Origin: Enchytraeus crypticus
Taxonomy: Eukaryota > Annelida > Clitellata > Enchytraeida > Enchytraeidae
Assembly: GCA_905160935.1 (NCBI GenBank)
Contig: CAJHZI010000642.1
Span: 1,387,501 to 1,451,500 of the forward strand
Direction of reading: 5' to 3'
Length of the DNA stretch: 64,000 nucleotides
This document shows positions 31,297 to 43,161 of the stretch, one piece after another. The position numbers were made by a program, and so were the translations under genes. The notes beneath the pieces are model-generated. The model ran no database searches. It was not told the DNA's origin and was given only the letters and a program-made list of their open reading frames with translations. The number at the start of each line of letters is the position of its first letter. The first letter of the stretch is position 1.

Positions 31297-32267
31297 GTAC
31301 GTTGTTCATTTTATTGTATTATTTTATTTTGTTTGTCGTTCTCACGTCACGTCATATCATCTTTTGGCATGCATATATAGAAATATATATCTAAGTATAC
31401 ATCTAAAATCATGTGTAATTACATATATTATGTCTCTAATTAATTATCAATTGAATGATCCGTAGAATTAAACTCGAGTTTTAATTTCGTTTAAATTCTG
31501 GCAGCTTCAGGTTTGAACCTACAAACTGAATATATGCGTCTGCTGTTATTTCCCTGTATTTGTTTGGGAAAGCTCGAGTTTTTTGGCCGAAACTTTGCGT
31601 TTTCTATTGATAAGTGCAGATACAGTGCTATGCAGATGTCATGTCTGATTGACTGATTGATTGATTTGTATGCACTGCACTTTAGTTGTGTATAATGTAT
31701 ATAATTTAGGGTGAACGCTTGTTTACTGTGTATTTATTTGTAGATGTTCTTCATTAGGTGTAGTTTTGTGACATGTATTTCACTAGATGCAATATATTGG
31801 TATATATGTAAATGTATTTCATTGTTGCCAAATTGTAAATTTGTGCATAAATATTAAATATGTTATTATAATCAGTATGTATTTATTTACTATTTTGGAA
31901 TTTAGTACAAAACGTATTTGGTTTCTATGTATATGACTGGATGCATAAATATGAGCTTCTGTTAGTAGATATAATTTCTCTTAAATATCTGTGGAATATC
32001 GTTGTTTGCACATATATTGCGTTAAAGACAAAACACACTACTCCAGCCTTATGTCAATATCATCATCATCATCCTCCCTTGAATCCCAGTTTGACCAGGG
32101 TCTGGATACAAATAGTCTGTCTCAAATTCTCTCTGTCCTACACCACATCACCATCCAAACCCCTATTTGAGACTTCCATTACGTCAATATACAATAGTAA
32201 TATGTAGTTGTCTGTATAATACTATAAACACAGCTAAATGTCCTGCCATTTATTGACCTATGATTAG
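31297..32267 (+). other. CASK: CASK intron 9
   Basis: Contains a reverse GAT-tail SINE fragment (about 32050-32175: CATCATCATCATCC, CCAGTTTGACCAGGGTC, TACACCACATCACCATC). The rest is AT-rich unique sequence. Confidence 0.7.
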
Positions 32268-32470
32268 ATACAACGAGACAGCCGGTCCCGGGTGAAGAAG
32301 CGGGCAGACAGTTCCAGTTTGTGACGCACGAGCAGATGATGGCTGACATAGCGGCAGGTAAATACCTCGAGTACGGCACGCACGATGACGTCATGTACGG
32401 CACTAAGATAGACACTATTCGAGCGATCCACGCTAGCGGCCTTATAGCCATACTGGATGTGGAGCCACAG
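32268..32470 (+). CDS. CASK: CASK exon 10: GUK nucleotide-binding-like region
   Basis: Encodes [58 protein letters not shown] and IAILDVEPQ. (H)TTR-P, EYG and MYGT and LD-EPQ are conserved GUK landmarks. Phase 1 in, phase 0 out at CAG|gtaagt. Confidence 0.95.
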
Positions 32471-33865
32471 GTAAGTGTGCTGCTGTGGATGCATTTCCAT
32501 TTGTCTGCCTGATAGATAATTAATAAGAATCATGTTAGCTCTATTATGTATATGTTTTTGTTTATGTGCACTTTGCTTAATTGTAAAGCAGCATACAGTG
32601 TTGTTGTGAACATTTAAGCGCGATTATTAGTAAAGCAATTGCTTTCGTCCTTGGCGAATAAGGGTGATTAGTAGCAAAGTAAGTATTGTTAGTCATGCTA
32701 ATCATAATCATAATAATCACCATCAGTTCCTTGCGTTCTGTTACATAGGCAACATTCCTCCATTATTTTCTGGCTTCAGCAACCCTCACAGCATCGTTCC
32801 ATGAAATGTTCAAAGTTTTCAAATCTTTGTTGATCGTGTTGAATCTAGTACCTCTAGATATTCCTCTTTTCCTTTTTCCATAATAATAATAGTACACTTT
32901 CATTAACTGTAGTGAGTTGTTTATTTAATTGATGTAGAAAATGTTGCACTGGCTAGTAGCTACTAATCCTATTTCGGCCTAATAGTGAGGCAATTGTTGT
33001 TATACTTACATGTAACTACATTTATAATTAACCAGTTAATGTATTTACCGAGAGAATTGTCTGAGTAATAAATATTGAAGCAGCCTTATGTTTTTCTGCT
33101 AGTGAAGAAACATAGCTGAAGCATATTATAACTATTACAACACATTATGACTACTTTCAAGTCAGATTTCATTTGAATTTTAGTACCAGTTATGAAGAAT
33201 AGTCGATCCTATTTTAAAAGAAGCAAATTGAGAAAGTTATTATTTACATATTTGATTACCTTAACTCAACGTTGGCCTTTGTGTATTGGTTTCTATTATT
33301 GTAGCTTGCCATACTAGATTTTCTTTTTATTTCTATTATATTGCTTTTTGACTTCATCAGCTACTGGGTACTGAAAAAGATGTAAGTAGTTATACTATGA
33401 AACCAGTGATTGTTGTGCTAGGCAATTTTAAACTGTTCGTATCGTTTATTTAATTGTAGATGGACATGTATGTAGCAATATATTTTTATATTTTAATATG
33501 CAAGTTTGACTATTCAATTTGTTATGTAATTAATTGATTGATTTATTAATTAAAGTTCAAGGTATTCATTTGTTCTCCTTTCGCTTTGCGTTAAAAGTGT
33601 TTTGTCCTTCATTGTAGCTTTTGTTAGTTTGTAATTAAATATAATTAAATATTATTATATTCTCATTCATCAATACTACGTAGTACATTATTTTTCTATT
33701 ATTTGTTATGTTTTTGTTATATATTTCTAGTTTTTGTTTAATATATCTGTGAGTATTCAGTTGGGGTTGATGTAGCTTTTAAGAAACTGTATTGTTGCTA
33801 CATCAGTTAACGTATATTTTTAAATATTTCTTGCACAATATTACTATATTATTATATAGTAATAA

Positions 33866-33992
33866 TATAGGAAGTCGGTAAGATATTCGACCGCGTATCA
33901 GTATGTGTGGGGTGCAAATCCTGGGCTCGCCCGTCACTGACATCGCTTTCGAGTGAGGAAACTGACGTTAACCTTAGCTTTACCAGCTTTAT
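33866..33992 (+). mobile_element. tRNA-like SINE copy, TTCGACCGC family
   Basis: The best preserved of three copies: GTCGGTAAGATATTCGACCG, GTGTGGGGTGCAAATCCTGG, GCTCGCCCGTCACTGACATC, GAGTGAGGAAACTGACGTTA. The GGTGCAAATCC segment fits a degenerate B box. Confidence 0.7.
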
Positions 33993-34289
33993 ATGAGACA
34001 TGTTTTGGCGGTTGAACAGCACGTGCTATAATTTTGATTGAAGAAGAACATGAAATGAAAGGTCGAGATTAGGGGTGTTACATGATTTTTTGCATATTTG
34101 GTGGTAGAAGTAAGCAAACCAGAGAAGTGAGAAAGTGGAAAAACCGATAGAATGAAATAAGTTTTTGTTAATGTCACTTTATAGTAATGATTTTAACACC
34201 ATGCACTGCTACTACGATTCGTTCAAACCTGACTATTTTATTAGAGAAATGAAAATAATATGCTCTCATACTCGTAAGTTGGATTTTAT

Positions 34290-34425
34290 TCCGGTTGGAT
34301 GTTCATATAGACTGCACGTTTACCTAAGTGCTGGAGACCCCATCGGTTCGAATCCCAGCCGGACCGTCTCTGGCAGTATCTCTTGTGACACGGAAACAGA
34401 CGTTAAGTTTTGTTTAACTTGATAG
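34290..34425 (+). mobile_element. tRNA-derived SINE copy with B box and GACGTTAA tail
   Basis: AAGTGCTGGAGACCCC, then GGTTCGAATCCCAGCCGG (canonical pol III B box) and TGACACGGAAACAGACGTTA. Upstream, TTTACC may be a remnant of the A box. No complete tRNA cloverleaf can be drawn. Confidence 0.65.
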
Positions 34426-34584
34426 GCTAAGAAGTTGTTGCCTACGCTAAGACCGCTTGTCTAAACGTAGTTTAGAGATAAGCTAAACTGTATGGCTTCT
34501 GGAATGATTTGTCTTTGGCTGCCTCATTATATACGTTAGTCTACTCTTTGTTGCATTTCTGCTTATATTTAGCCTGATTGTAGC

Positions 34585-34735
34585 TATAAAGCTTGGAAAA
34601 GGCATAGCCATTGTTGAAGGGATTGGCTGATTGGTGTATGGTGTGCTCTTTATAGGGCTTGAAAACGTCTCCGTGTAACAGAATATACTTTGAACCGTCC
34701 ACTTAGCAGTACTCACAGAGAGAAAGATAAGAAGA
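34585..34735 (+). mobile_element. SINE-like copy with LINE-type tail (degenerate)
   Basis: TTGGAAAAGGCATAGCC, TGAAGGGATTGGCTGATTG, TATACTTTGAACCGTCCACTT and AGAGAGAAAGA follow the order of the copies at 25490 and 51440. Confidence 0.5.
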
Positions 34736-35243
34736 GGGAAAAGGAGAGCGAGAGGGAATAGTAGCCAATTTGCATAACATTTAGTGAATATGCAATGCAA
34801 AATGAGTGATTTAGAGTAGGAAAACTATTCATGTTTGTATTGTAAAGTAAATTATGTAGCTTTGCCATATTTTCAAGTGTAGTTAAGAACTACAAAGGAT
34901 AGTAAATAATTATTTAATAAGTAATTATTTTAAAATAGAATAAAATAGTAATTTTTGTAAACAATACTGAAAAATCATGATTGCGAGACTAGATTGCCAC
35001 AGTCTAACTATTTATATCCTCATTCTAATCATTCATTTTATAACTCATCTTTTTTTGGCTTACAAATGTGGAATAGTATACCTAATTCTGTAAGAACTGA
35101 TGTAAGTGTGTACATTTATATAACTCACTCTAAATCTTACTTATTCACAAACTGTTAGTGTATATGTAAATAATTTCTACCCAATACTTTTACGGTGGAT
35201 AGCTAGATAGGACACTGCTATCACTGTTGAACGCTTGTATAGC

Positions 35244-35246
<3 letters not shown>

Positions 35247-35280
<34 letters not shown>

Positions 35281-35345
35281 GGTTTAACGTCCGTTTCCTC
35301 ATCCAGGGATGATATCAGGAACGTCCCCACAGCACACAGCACTAC
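35247..35345 (-). mobile_element. (AAT)n plus GACGTTAA-tail SINE fragment
   Basis: About ten AAT units, then GGTTTAACGTCCGTTTCCTC and GGAACGTCCCCACAGC, the reverse-strand tail region of the GACGTTAA families. Confidence 0.5.
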
Positions 35346-35560
35346 TGATCTATTCACCCAGACCAATCTGCAAAAGAAATATGCAAAAGATATGCAGTAC
35401 GTATTTTGACTGTTTCACTTTTTACTGTTATTATGCACTATGCATTCATTTTGTTTGTTGCCATATATTAAAGTTATTTAGTTGAGTTAAAACACTGTTT
35501 TTACTTAAACTGGGAGTCAAGATCTTTTACCGTACTGAACTCTATGCTGTTTGCTAATAG

Positions 35561-35641
35561 GCTCTCAAGCTACTGAGGACTGCTGAATTCGCTCCTATAG
35601 TTGTGTTCATTGCTGCACCTAAAGTGTCTGCTTTCATTGAG
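35561..35641 (+). CDS. CASK: CASK exon 11: GUK core
   Basis: ALKLLRTAEFAPIVVFIAA plus PKVSAFIE, 27 codons, phase 0 at both ends (GAG|gtttga). LRTAEFAP-VVFIAAP is diagnostic of CASK. Confidence 0.95.
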
Positions 35642-36272
35642 GTTTGACTTTAGAAATACTTTAATTAAAAAATGTGATTTATTTAATATTGAAATAAAAA
35701 AAATATCTCAACGGTACAGCCGCTTATGGTTAGTAATGGAATGCCTTCGGCGACATGCTCAAAAATAGCCCCCATATGAATTTCATTCCAAATGATGACC
35801 CTTTTAGCTTTTTATTTTTATTTGTACTGTAAATTAGCAATAAGTCGTAAGATTTAAGTTCATTTTCATTCATTATATAACTACAGAACTTCAACGTTAT
35901 GGCTTATAATAGTTGTTATCCAAAATGTTGAAGTCTTTTGTTAGTTCATTGTTGTTTTGTTCTTTGTTTTGTTCTTGATTTGTTGTTTGATCACTTGGTA
36001 CACACACTCTTAGCCTTTACTAACATAAACAACGGAGCATGCATATTGTGCAGCCATGTTAGGTCAATAATTTTATAAAGAAATTTTTTTCCGAAATTTA
36101 ATCTTCAATATAATTCAATGTTCTTTTTAGCATAATGTATGAAGGAGCATTTATATTGAACGTTAAATTTCGGAAAATGTTTTACTTTATCATGACCTAA
36201 CGATGGCTGTTCACTATAAATGTTCCACTATTTTGTTGGTGGAGTCTATATGTGTGTACTGTGTGTGCGTAG
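35642..36272 (+). other. CASK: CASK intron 11
   Basis: GTTTGA to TGCGTAG. AT-rich and without recognised repeats, though two short segments (about 36010-36110 and 36130-36230) look like loosely inverted versions of each other around TTCCGAAATTTAA and TTAAATTTCGGAAAA. Confidence 0.6.
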
Positions 36273-36449
36273 GACGAAGCTCTACTGAGGCTATCAGAGG
36301 AGAGTGAGCTGCTGGAGAAAACTCATGGTCATCAGTTTGATATGAAGATCATCAATGAAGACATCGATGAAACAATCCGTGTACTAGAACATGGCATAGA
36401 CACTATCTGCACAACACCCCAGTGGGTGCCGATTAGCTGGGTCTATTAG
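36273..36449 (+). CDS. CASK: CASK exon 12: GUK C-terminus with stop
   Basis: DEALLRLSEESELLEKTHGH, QFDMKIINEDIDETIRVL, then TTPQWVPISWVY and TAG. The D-II-N--IDET sequence and QWVP(V/I)SWVY end are family hallmarks. Phase 0 in; 58 codons plus stop. Confidence 0.96.
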   Translation, partial: DEALLRLSEESELLEKTHGHQFDMKIINEDIDETIRVLEHGIDTICTTPQWVPISWVY

Positions 36450-36595
36450 ACTCTACACAACACAAAGTGGGTGCCGATTAGCTGAGTCTATTAAACTCTA
36501 CACAACACCTCCATGGGTGCCGATTAGCTGGGTCTATTAGCTATTAGTCTATTATCTGGGTGTATACACAACACCTAGTGGGTGTTATCTAGATG
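36450..36595 (+). repeat. Tandem copies of the CASK coding end after the stop
   Basis: CACAACACC-like sequence plus GTGGGTGCCGATTAGCTG and GTCTATTA recur at about 46 and 45 bp spacing (GGGTGCC core at about 36424, 36470 and 36515), with a degraded fourth copy near 36566-36590. One copy again reads WVPISWVY stop. They lie in the 3-prime untranslated region. Confidence 0.88.
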
Positions 36596-37690
36596 GTGCA
36601 GTAGATTTATGCACAGTGTCACAGTACTTGTCGATTTGCGGGGCCTCTTAACAGTTTATGGACAACATCTCAAGGGGGTCCTGATGCCTGATTTTACGGT
36701 TCTGCATTGAACATCATCCATGGTTTCATTTAACTGTGCTATCAAGTTTCTTTCTGTACACCACAACACCGGGTGCTGGTCAACTGACTGGTCAACTGTG
36801 GAATTAGGAATCTTTAGAAAAATGCATGGAATGGATTTTTTGCTTGAACACAATACCTTAAATGACTTAAAAATCGTAGAAACAATGTGCGAGACATTGC
36901 AGCAAATAATTTCTTCCGTAGAGTTTCTTCGAAGAAATTAAATGTTGCAGCAATATTGCGCGGGAGACGCTAAGGTTAACCTCGTATCAAAGTAATGATT
37001 TATGATAGTCATAACTCTAATCATAGGTTTTCTCTTTAATAGTATTCCGCACTCATCTTTAGCTATTTAGCGAGTATTACTCTCTTATGCATATATCTTA
37101 TTCATACTTCTCTTATTTGCACTTATCTTCAGCTAATTTGTAATTATTACAATTCTTTTATGCACTTATCTTATATTTCTCTTATTCTTCGGCTAATTAG
37201 CAAGTATTAACATTCTCTTGTGCACTTATCTTATTCGTACTCATCTTTAGCTAATTAGCAGGTATTATAATTCTCTTATTTCATTTTTGACTATTTATTT
37301 AAAAGTAGAAAATTGGAGCTAATTAACAAGCATATAATTTCTAATGCAAGTTTCTCATTTTAAATTCTGGCGATTGCGAAGAAAAAAATATTGCCAAATA
37401 TTTTCCATTTGTTATTTATAGTGTTGCTGTTAAGTTTAACATTTTAAAGTTATATAATGTAAACAAATATAATTATAACTATAGTGTAAAAATATTCTAA
37501 CTAGTAATTAGATTCTTTTTCTTGTAATCTTTTAAAAGCTAATAAAGCTTTGGTTCACGTCACTCCAGTGGGACAGGTGTAATTTAAAAGACGTTGCTAA
37601 TGGCTTCCTGCTTATCGGGCACCGTGCAGCGGTTATCATTCACTCCTTAGCCTTCCAACTGGTTCTAGAAGGCTATAAATTATACAGGAA
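36596..37690 (+). other. Presumed CASK 3-prime UTR and flank
   Basis: No coding sequence recognised. Several imperfect repeats of CTCTTATGCACTTATCTTA with TTAGCTAATTAGC occur at 37050-37275. A candidate poly(A) signal AATAAA is at 37541-37546. Confidence 0.45.
37541..37546 (+). terminator. Candidate poly(A) signal for CASK
   Basis: AATAAA about 1.1 kb after the stop. Chosen only by position; other hexamer variants are possible. Confidence 0.3.
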
Positions 37691-38130
37691 GGCTTTTTAA
37701 GGAAAGCTATAGGAGAGATTTTAGTTTGGACCATTCTACACTGTACGGTTGTGAAACATGGATGTTAAGAAAGGAGGTTACTAGAAAACTAGAAGCATTC
37801 TAGATGTGGCTATGGAGAAGATCAATTGGTCTGAAAAATTACAAACAAAAAAGTGCTAAAGAGGGTTGGCATAAAGAAATAATTGAAAGATATCATATGG
37901 AATAGAAAGAAGAACTGGACGGGTACTGAGATGGAATGGTTTGCTGAAAGTGGTAATTGAGGGTAGATTGGAAGGAAAAAGGGATAGAGGAAGACCGAGA
38001 CTTTGGATGCTGGATGATTTGATAATTCATATGTTGAACTAAAGAGAAAGGCAGATGATAGAAATATATGGAGGAGCTATATGCCATATGGGACCTGCCA
38101 GTAGGCAGCGCACTAAGAGAGTGAGATATT
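37690..38130 (+). mobile_element. Non-LTR retrotransposon 3-prime end (decayed ORF2 end plus tail)
   Basis: With stops and frameshifts, translations give YGCETWMLRKEVTRKLEAF, MWLWRRSIGLKNYKQ, LRWNGLLKVVIEGRLEGKR, DRGRPRLWMLDDLI and ADDRNIWRSYM. YGCE-W, EGKR-RGRPR--W-DD and DR--WR are typical of the region after reverse transcriptase in RTE/CR1-like elements (family knowledge). It ends GGACCTGCCAGTAGGCAGCG and CACTAAGAGAGTGAG, the tail shared with SINE-like copies in this window. Confidence 0.75.
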
Positions 38131-39714
38131 AGTGACAGGAGCAGTTGTGCCCCGATTGGTGCATATGTCGTAAAAAGTGTATTGTGTTCTATAGTCAGAT
38201 AAACGAGTGAAAACGTTATATTGGTTCTGTTATATGCTGTAGCGTTTTATCACATTTAGGAGATTTATTTCAGTGTTTGACATTTTAGCTTTCAACCTGT
38301 GTTTCTCCAAAAAAACTGGCTTTACTTTAATGTTAGACACCTTAAGATTGTCATTTGAACAGGTTTTCTCGTGCTTTTTTAAGCAATTATACTGATTTAC
38401 AAAGTTGCACTAATGCAGTATGTCTGTAGAAACAGTATGGTGTATTAGTTACTATAGACAGTATAGTGACAGCAAGTTATTTGAAGGAAATGTAGTGTAT
38501 GTGCTTATGGTTTTTGTATACAGATTTTAGTGTAAGATATACAAGTTATGTATTTATACATCTATTTGTGTGTAGGAATAATTTTATAAACCTAAGGATA
38601 ATGTTATTTGAAGTATTGATAATATCATTATTTTACAGCATAGGTATGTATTGGAAGTATTGCGTATCTTGTTATGTATCCTTTTCCATATGGCGCATAT
38701 TGTATGTTATGGTTTGACATTGGCGAGTAACTAAATATAGTGTGATACCTTTTTATATTTGTATTATTGTTATTTATTTTCTACTGTTTTTTTCTTTTTC
38801 ATTAATTAATGTTGCACGTTGATATTATTTTTTGTTACAATTAACCCGTGAATCTCCCTTTAATGTATCGTCAAAGAATATGAGTTCTATTTCAATTAGA
38901 CTCTTTATAGGCTTTTAGTGGGGTTAACTGAGTACGCTTATCTTGTGATGTGCTTTTGTGAAGAATCTGTGAGTGCACTTTCTTATGTACAATTTCTTGC
39001 AACCTATTTACATTAATTTCAGCGTATTGCTTCAAAAATAAAATGATTTTTATTTCAGTTTTCAGCGGCTTCTCCAACTTTTTAAACGAAATGTTGCGTC
39101 TTCACTAATTGCTTTCTACCAGTCAGCTTTTTGCAAGAGCATAGAAGACCTGCTTGTAGTACAAACCAAATCTATTCCTAATTATATTAAATTAACTCTA
39201 AAGGGACTTAAATTTCAAAGTGTTACAAAATGTTCACGCTTATATGAATATTTAAAAAATTCTTATTTTCCTTAGCAATGAATTCATCGATTAGTTCGAT
39301 GCACGTCGTGTTTCGATTGCTAAAATTATTGATGTCGCTGACGTTAGAGATTGTTGTCTTGAGTCAATTGCTAATCAGAGAATATAATCTAATATAGACT
39401 AATATAATAGTGTTGTGGTCGCTTATCTCGGCTGATGGTTTAGTTTCTAAGTTGTTGCTGTGCGTACCTTTCAATGTATCAGTTGATTGATAAGACTTAT
39501 CTTTAATCGAAAGCTATTTTATTATAGACTGATAGTATCTGGACTGATTCAGTTTTATTTTTTCTCTCGGAATGCTTGATTGACATCTGTGGGCTTATTA
39601 GCTTATTATAGGATCTAGTAATGCAGAATATTAGCAGAACTCATTCATAAAGAAATCTGTTTAGATATAAGAACTATAGCATAACTTCAAGCATATGTGC
39701 TAGATCATATACTG
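38131..39714. other. Intergenic, no recognised feature
   Basis: AT-rich sequence with short ORFs lacking any family resemblance (for example 72 aa at 38499 and 61 aa at 38892, reverse). Confidence 0.5.
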
Positions 39715-39732
39715 TATATATATACGTATATA

Positions 39733-39794
<62 letters not shown>

Positions 39795-39807
39795 GTATAT
39801 ATATACA

Positions 39808-39846
<39 letters not shown>

Positions 39847-39853
39847 TATATGT

Positions 39854-39896
<43 letters not shown>
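39715..39896. repeat. (TA)n microsatellite cluster
   Basis: Three TA tracts of 30-60 bp separated by ACACATG or AAATATATG. The SINE-like copy at 39915 directly follows. Confidence 0.95.
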
Positions 39897-39897
<1 letters not shown>

Positions 39898-39914
39898 CCT
39901 ATATATTATATAGA

Positions 39915-40030
39915 CCTGTTGTGAAGGGATTAACTTGTTGATATATGGAGGGCCTAAAGGGACGCGCCAGCAGACTATAAGTAGTATTATGTATCAGGGT
40001 CGGGCCACTTGGCAGAACATTAGTGAGAGG
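39915..40030 (+). mobile_element. SINE-like copy with LINE-type tail
   Basis: TGTGAAGGGATTAACTTGTT, GGGACGCGCCAGCAGACTAT, TATGTATCAGGGTCGGGCC and ACTTGGCAGAACATTAGTGA. It matches 51530-51645 and the reverse of 46480-46590. Confidence 0.65.
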
Positions 40031-40199
40031 AAGATATTAACCATAAAGTCATCATTGAAGTCTATTTCCGAAGAAACTGCCAAAGAAGAAACACAAGGAC
40101 CCGATCATTGTTGCGTTAGAAATTGCATCGATAGTGGGCTTAAAAAGTATGCTACCATACAAATAAAACTTAATGGACTAAAGTATCTTATTAATTAGC

Positions 40200-41055
40200 A
40201 GCTTTGATTTCTAATTATTTTCTTAGGTTATTGTCATTACTGAATTGTTGTTGTTGATTGTTATTCAATGCTACGGTTGTATACTGTTATGTATTTGTGT
40301 TGTTTTTTAATTTTTTATGATTATAGATTGAACAAATGATATCAAGAACAAGATATTTAAAATATACGAGGATCCGAAGGAGTGCATTTGTTCCTAGTCT
40401 TAGAAAATGTTTTACAAGATAAGTATCCTGTTCTCTAAGCTTTAATGTGAAGTATAACACGTCGATAAAGATGGCATTGAAAGCTAGGTTAATGGTCTGA
40501 ATTGTTCGGGCAAACCTGTAATGTATTTACTTGTGTCTTAGTATATAATATGCGCCCTTGGCAGGGGAACGCACCTCAGAAAAATGAGAGCTAGTGGAAC
40601 CGTGGGTGACGCAGAACCTCTGCGTCACCCACGCCGCCTTAACCACTGAGTATATCAAATTAGGCTTATTGAGTGCCACTATGACGGAGTTTCATATCAG
40701 CGATTGAAAGAAATGATTTTGTCTAAAGTCTGTAACTGAAATGACTCTGTCTAAAGTCTGTAACTGAAAGAGCCTAGAGCAGCGAGAAACTACTATTTTC
40801 TTCCTCTGTTTAGAGAATGCTGTAATCTCGAATGCAATGACCTTTTTCGAAAGCTTGTGTATTTTTCTTTATACCTGGATTAATATCTTAATCTCATGTA
40901 GTACCTATGGAGTCCATGGTGTTTAATGCTGTTACCTTTTACACTAAATGTTTTTTTTACAACTATTTATATTAGTGTGTTTATTTACTATCCCAGATTA
41001 GGTTGAACATAATGATGCGCATTTTATGTGCCTACGTTCGTGCATGACATCGAAA
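40200..41055. other. Intergenic; perfect hairpin at 40602-40632
   Basis: No gene seen. GTGGGTGACGCAGA, loop ACC, TCTGCGTCACCCAC forms a perfect 14-bp stem at 40602-40632, which is much more GC-rich than its surroundings. Confidence 0.6.
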
Positions 41056-41059
41056 ATTC

Positions 41060-41558
41060 TAGTCATATAATAGTCATATCACAGTCATGTAATGTCATAG
41101 TCATATCATAGTCATATCATAGTCATATCATAGTCATGTAATGTCATAGTCATATCACAGTCATGTAATGTCATAGTCATATCATAGTCATATCACAGTC
41201 ATGTAATGTCATAGTCATATCATAGTCATGTAATGTCATAGTCATATCATATCATAGTCATATATAATGTCCTAGTCATATCATAGTCATATCATAGTCA
41301 TATCATAGTCATATCATAGTCATGTAATGTCATAGTCATATCATAGTCATATATAATGTCCTAGTCATATATAATGTCCTAGTCATATCAAAGTCATATC
41401 ATAGTCATGTAATGCCCTAGTCATATCATAGTCATATATAATGTCCTAGTCATATCGTAGTCATATCATAGTCATATATAATGTCCTAGTCATATCATAG
41501 TCATATCATAGTCGTATATAATGTCCTAGTCATGTCATGTATGCCATGACTAGGACAT
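41060..41558. repeat. Satellite with TAGTCATATCA unit, ending in a hairpin
   Basis: About 40 copies of an 11-bp TAGTCATATCA unit mixed with TAGTCATGTAATGTCA and TAGTCATATATAATGTCC variants. The final copy is inverted (ATGTCCTAGTCATG at 41521-41534 against CATGACTAGGACAT at 41545-41558). Confidence 0.9.
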
Positions 41559-41914
41559 ATTTTCATCATATTTTCTCGTGATCTTTGTTTACTGGTCGTA
41601 CCATAATTATAATTAAGAAGTACAAAATTTTATCTTACCATTGAATTCCAGACTTGAACGTTTCATGGATATTTTCGTAATATTCGTGCGGTGTATAGCT
41701 AATATGTCTGCGTATATCCGTGCGGTATATAGCTAATATGTCTGCGTATATCGCTGTAATGCTCAGTAGTTCTGCGGAATCTGATTGGGTTGACAATATT
41801 CTGCATTTGTTGCTCTTCGTGTTCACCAATGCAAGGTAATTAATAGTCTGATCTTTGAGACTAGTTTTTGATTGGTGTACTAGTCTAGTCACTGATTATT
41901 AAATAGTCACTAGA

Positions 41915-42250
41915 GTTAACTGCATCAGGTAACCTAACATAACTGCATTAAGTAGGAACGTAATTGCACCTAACTGCTTTAAGTAGGAATCGAACTGCAC
42001 CTAATTGCATTAAGTAGGAACCTAACTGCACCTAAATGCATTAAGTAGGAACCTAACTGCACCTAAATGCATTAAGTAGGAACCTAACTGCACCTAAATG
42101 CATTAAGTACGAACCTAACTACACCTAAATGCATTAGGTAGGAACCTAACTACACCTAAATGCATTAAGTAGGAACCTAACTACACCTAAATGCATTAAG
42201 TGGGAACCTAACTGCATTAAGTAGGAACCTAACTGTATTAATTAAGTAGG
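41915..42250. repeat. Minisatellite, 31-bp unit
   Basis: About ten copies of ACCTAACTGCACCTAAATGC plus ATTAAGTAGGA. Confidence 0.9.
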
Positions 42251-42721
42251 AAATTTTTCGACGTAATTTGACAATCAGCTGGCACTTGGATTAGTTTTGC
42301 TTTTCAATACATACTTTGGTGCACCTCGAATCTCTCTTAGCATTATTAAACAATGCACAGTTTTCTTGCTTTTATTCTAAGCTGTGTCATCATGCGCGTT
42401 TGTTTTTGATCTGTTGCTACTATTTTATTTTAATATTTGATAATAAATTCACTCAATTTGGTCTCGGTCTCTTTTAATTTACTATTTAGTCTCTATTATT
42501 TATGCGGTATGACGTACTCGAAAGTCCATGCTAAATGTTAAAAAGAGTACCTACAATATCTCAGCTTGTTTCTAACGTCTTCTATTCAGCTGTGACATCA
42601 TCTATCTAAAGTTAAATTATTAAGTTAAAGGATAAATGAGACGTAGAAGCAGTGCGTTAAAGAATGTTAATCGGTGAATCTAAAATCCAGATAAACGGTC
42701 GCCTCATTAGGGCCTAAGTAC

Positions 42722-43015
42722 TCGTCATCATCATCATCATCTTCTTCTTCTTCCTTTGAGTACCAGTTTAACTAGAGTCGGGATACGAATAGACTATCTC
42801 AAATCCTCTCTGCCCTACATCATATCATCAATCAATCCCCTATTTGTGACTTTTCCATTCGTTTAAATTTGTGTAGCAATTTCTGGAGCCTAGGCGCTCA
42901 CCAACCGAATGCCCTTTCTGAATTTGGTATGGATCTTAGTGCCTTAGTTGCCTTCTATGACACGTGCAGTGACCGGTTAGTCAATTCTTAAAACAATCCG
43001 GACACAACACGGGCC
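42722..43015 (-). mobile_element. SINE-like copy of the GAT-tail family (longest)
   Basis: On the minus strand the order is CCCGTGTTGTGTCCGG, AAGGCAACTAAGGCACTAAG, ATCCATACCAAATTCAGAAA, GGCATTCGGTTGGTGAGCGC, CCCTATTTG-type middle, ATTCGTATCCCGACTCTAG, AACTGGTACTCAAAGGAAG, then GAT repeats. It defines the fullest version seen here; about 290 bp. Confidence 0.75.
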
Positions 43016-43161
43016 TAAGTACTAAATGTCCACAATTTACTAAGCACTTGATTATCCAGCTCCTTATGCAGAGCGAAAAAAGAGGTTACAAAAAGCTTAA
43101 ACATAATTAAAGTTTAATTTAAATTATTTTCATCAATAACAGCTTAAAAAAGTAAAAAAAG

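Larger units (their letters stand above)
32471..35560 (+). other. CASK: CASK intron 10
   Basis: Contains tRNA-like SINE copies at 33866-33992 and 34290-34425, a LINE-tail SINE at 34585-34735, and an AAT repeat with a GACGTTAA-family fragment at 35247-35345. About 32540-33860 and 34740-35240 show nothing recognisable. Confidence 0.7.
2341..36449 (+). other. CASK: Gene span: CASK-type membrane-associated guanylate kinase (short form)
   Basis: Twelve exons (2341-2367, 3094-3183, 23740-25128, 26232-26310, 26998-27083, 27513-27581, 29245-29626, 30031-30201, 31216-31296, 32268-32470, 35561-35641, 36273-36449) join with matching phases into about 944 codons. Predicted order: one L27 (residues 1-50), Q-rich linker (50-480), PDZ (490-580), SH3 (581-700), basic hook, GUK-like domain to the C-terminal WVPISWVY. 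CASK proteins are scaffolds below the plasma membrane: the second L27 binds LIN-7, PDZ binds C-termini such as neurexin, and SH3-hook binds protein 4.1. PDZ and GUK sequences look closer to CASK than to MPP1 ([14 protein letters not shown]). The GUK P-loop is GAHGVGRR without the catalytic lysine, as usual for MAGUKs, so nucleotide kinase activity is not expected. No CaMK-like domain or first L27 is seen, which resembles insect CASK-beta or MPP1. Confidence 0.88.

Noticed and set aside
41060-42250. Regular spaced repeats resembling CRISPR arrays (also 16370-16925)
   Set aside because: No unique spacers between repeats, no cas genes, and a eukaryotic context; they are minisatellites.
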